Positions 62,819 through 64,000 of a stretch of DNA of 64,000 nucleotides are shown one piece after another (the first letter of the stretch is position 1; every line of letters begins with the position of its first letter). A program made the translations under genes and the position numbers. The stretch covers positions 1,054,001 to 1,118,000 of the forward strand of contig JBCAML010000003.1 of the NCBI GenBank assembly GCA_038503075.1. Direction: 5' to 3'. The stretch is from Gyromitra esculenta (Eukaryota > Ascomycota > Pezizomycetes > Pezizales > Discinaceae). The notes under the pieces are model-generated. The model saw only the letters and a program-made list of their open reading frames with translations. It was not told the DNA's origin and did no database searches.

Positions 62819-63300
62819 TCAAGACGTTTCCGGGGGCGTGTATACCAAGGGACAGAAGTATTTCGAATCTACCCACAAATATCAGTATCTCGAGATCTCG
62901 CTCCTAGATGTCTATTTTTCCGAAGAACCCCCGATAGAGCCAACATACCACAATACCTAGGGCAATTGCAAACGGTCCCGTAAGGACATTGGACTATGCA
63001 GTCGTTAAGACATCCACATCCACACTCATACTTGAGATCTGAAGGACCACAATAATTTCGTATCATTAGCGGTTTTTAGTTTTGTGGGTAACGAAAAGAT
63101 ATCTTACCACAGTTCTTGGGGCAAGCGCAGACTTCCCCGGAGGGGCACTGGACTAGACAGTCGTTGAGGCAACCACAAGATGGAAGATAAGAGTCTTGAC
63201 GCCCTAAAAGCGCGCTGGCACCAGTGGCATCGACAGGAATTGCGGTACTCGAACCGATAATTGCGGCAACAAAAAAGAGCGTGATGGCGTTGAACTGCAT
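62819..63300 (-). CDS. Small secreted cysteine-rich protein with duplicated seven-Cys module
   Basis: Effector-like secreted protein, function unknown. Minus-strand exons 63108..63300, 62949..63038 and probably 62819..62868; 110 aa. The start chosen is the ATG at 63300: MQFNAITLFFVAAIIGSSTA is a clear signal peptide, and LLGRQ may end a propeptide. Module 1 runs CGCLNDCLVQCPSGEVCACP and ends KNCG; module 2 runs CGCLNDCIVQCPYGTVCNCP and ends RYCG. Both have spacing C-x-C-x3-C-x3-C-x5-C-x-C-x3-C and match at 18 of 24 residues. Each module ends exactly at a phase-1 intron donor (TGT G|GTA), and exon 2 is a symmetric 1-1 exon. The short third exon starts DSKYFC, like the DLKYEC start of exon 2, then loses the pattern. 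Exon 3 is the least certain part; unspliced, exon 2 would end at a stop at 62869-62871. Confidence 0.72.
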
Positions 63301-64000
63301 TTTCACCCCAATTAAAAATCAGAAATCAATTGTTTGATAGGCAAGCCACGTTCGTATAAATCAACAATGTGCTGGTATCTGGTCTGAGTAGAGAATAGTA
63401 GAGCTAGCACAGGATCTAGTAATTTATAGTCGTGGCTCTTCGCTGAACAGCTGCAATAATATTTCTGAATAAGCCCCAAGAGAAAGGGACGAGGATTAAA
63501 ACCTTTGTAACTGCCTAATAGCTATATTCAGGACCGAGATTCCGGAATACGAAGCAATTTAGTACAGCCGGCTACATTGTACTTGAAAAAAATAATAATC
63601 ATGATTATTAGCTTTTTCGAGAGCCAAGACGTGTTTTTTCCGATGGCCCTGGCTCATATGTAAGGCCACAGCATTGGCAAATTTGATACCCGTACAATGT
63701 TGCACAAGAGTTATATGTATAATCAGTGTATGGGGCAATGTTGTTGCACTCCTTTAGCAAATAGCCTACAGCAACACACGGGAATCTCCGATCTCTCAAG
63801 CCCATTCAGGCTGTTTGCTACAATTCAGCGGTTTAAAAATAAGATTAGTACAAGAATTTCAAAGCAAGAATAAAATAATAATCAGTGGTTTGACAATCAG
63901 ACTGTTTACCAGCCATGAAAACCAACCAATGGTCAATTCGAAACTGTACCAGAACCCCGTGACATTATTAGGTGACTATTTTTAGAGATTTATTCAAATA
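63301..64000. other. Right-edge region; promoter of the secreted protein and a small Cys-containing frame
   Basis: No certain gene. A 65-codon minus-strand frame at 63608-63805 contains a cluster CATLYGYQICQCCG and other cysteines but no signal peptide, and a stop lies directly before its ATG. It may be a chance frame or the fragment of another Cys-rich gene. Confidence 0.3.

Noticed and set aside
62591..62983. 130-codon plus-strand frame
   Set aside because: Antisense to the secreted-protein exons, which have signal peptide, repeats and intron signals.

Overview
The window is nuclear DNA of a filamentous ascomycete (Pezizomycotina). Genes are split by short introns (mostly 50-260 bp) with GT..AG ends and CTAAC/CTGAC-type branch sites. 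The proteins are typical fungal ones: CK2 beta, ribosomal protein eL35, Dip5-type permease, Gos1, Atp10, Atg3, Fal1, Sed5, an F-box protein, a bZIP factor, an SDR, and a small secreted cysteine-rich protein. About half of the window carries no recognisable gene. The large empty intervals with many short repeats suggest a gene-sparse, expanded genome such as those of Pezizomycetes (truffles and relatives), but that placement is inference and the species is not identified.

Layout. 0-2.3 kb: CKB1, possibly running off the left edge. 5.3-7.3 kb: a TPR/MYND-like/SET (SMYD-type) gene. 8.2-9.0 kb (minus): RPL35, with an ATG-only first coding exon and a two-codon last exon. 11.3-13.6 kb: an eight-exon amino-acid permease. 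14.5-21.6 kb is the gene-dense core: intron-bearing tRNA-Met(CAT) (minus), GOS1 (plus), ATP10 (minus, convergent with GOS1), then ATG3 (minus) and FAL1 (plus) sharing a 377-bp divergent promoter. 23.2-24.3 kb: possible coding debris. 24.8-25.4 kb (minus): an orphan membrane protein. 27.1-28.4 kb: SED5. 31.8-33.7 kb: an F-box-like gene. 40.7-41.8 kb (minus): a bZIP-type factor. 41.8-59.5 kb: a gene desert of almost 18 kb. 59.5-60.7 kb: an SDR. 62.8-63.3 kb (minus): a secreted protein with a duplicated seven-cysteine exon module.

Functionally the core is housekeeping: Golgi trafficking (Gos1 and Sed5 belong to the same Golgi SNARE system), autophagy (Atg3), mitochondrial ATP synthase assembly (Atp10), ribosome and rRNA biogenesis (eL35, Fal1), signalling (CK2) and nitrogen uptake (permease). 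The right half looks accessory: foldback and MITE-like repeats, an SDR and an effector-like small protein.

All gene models were spliced by hand: every junction was checked for frame continuity, and most proteins for agreement with known family motifs. No search or alignment was run. The most interesting items are the symmetric phase-1 exon module in the secreted protein, about fifteen copies of the palindrome TACATGTA confined to non-coding DNA, a 177-bp MITE-like inverted repeat, a foldback element near 48 kb, and microexons of 11 and 21 nt in FAL1.
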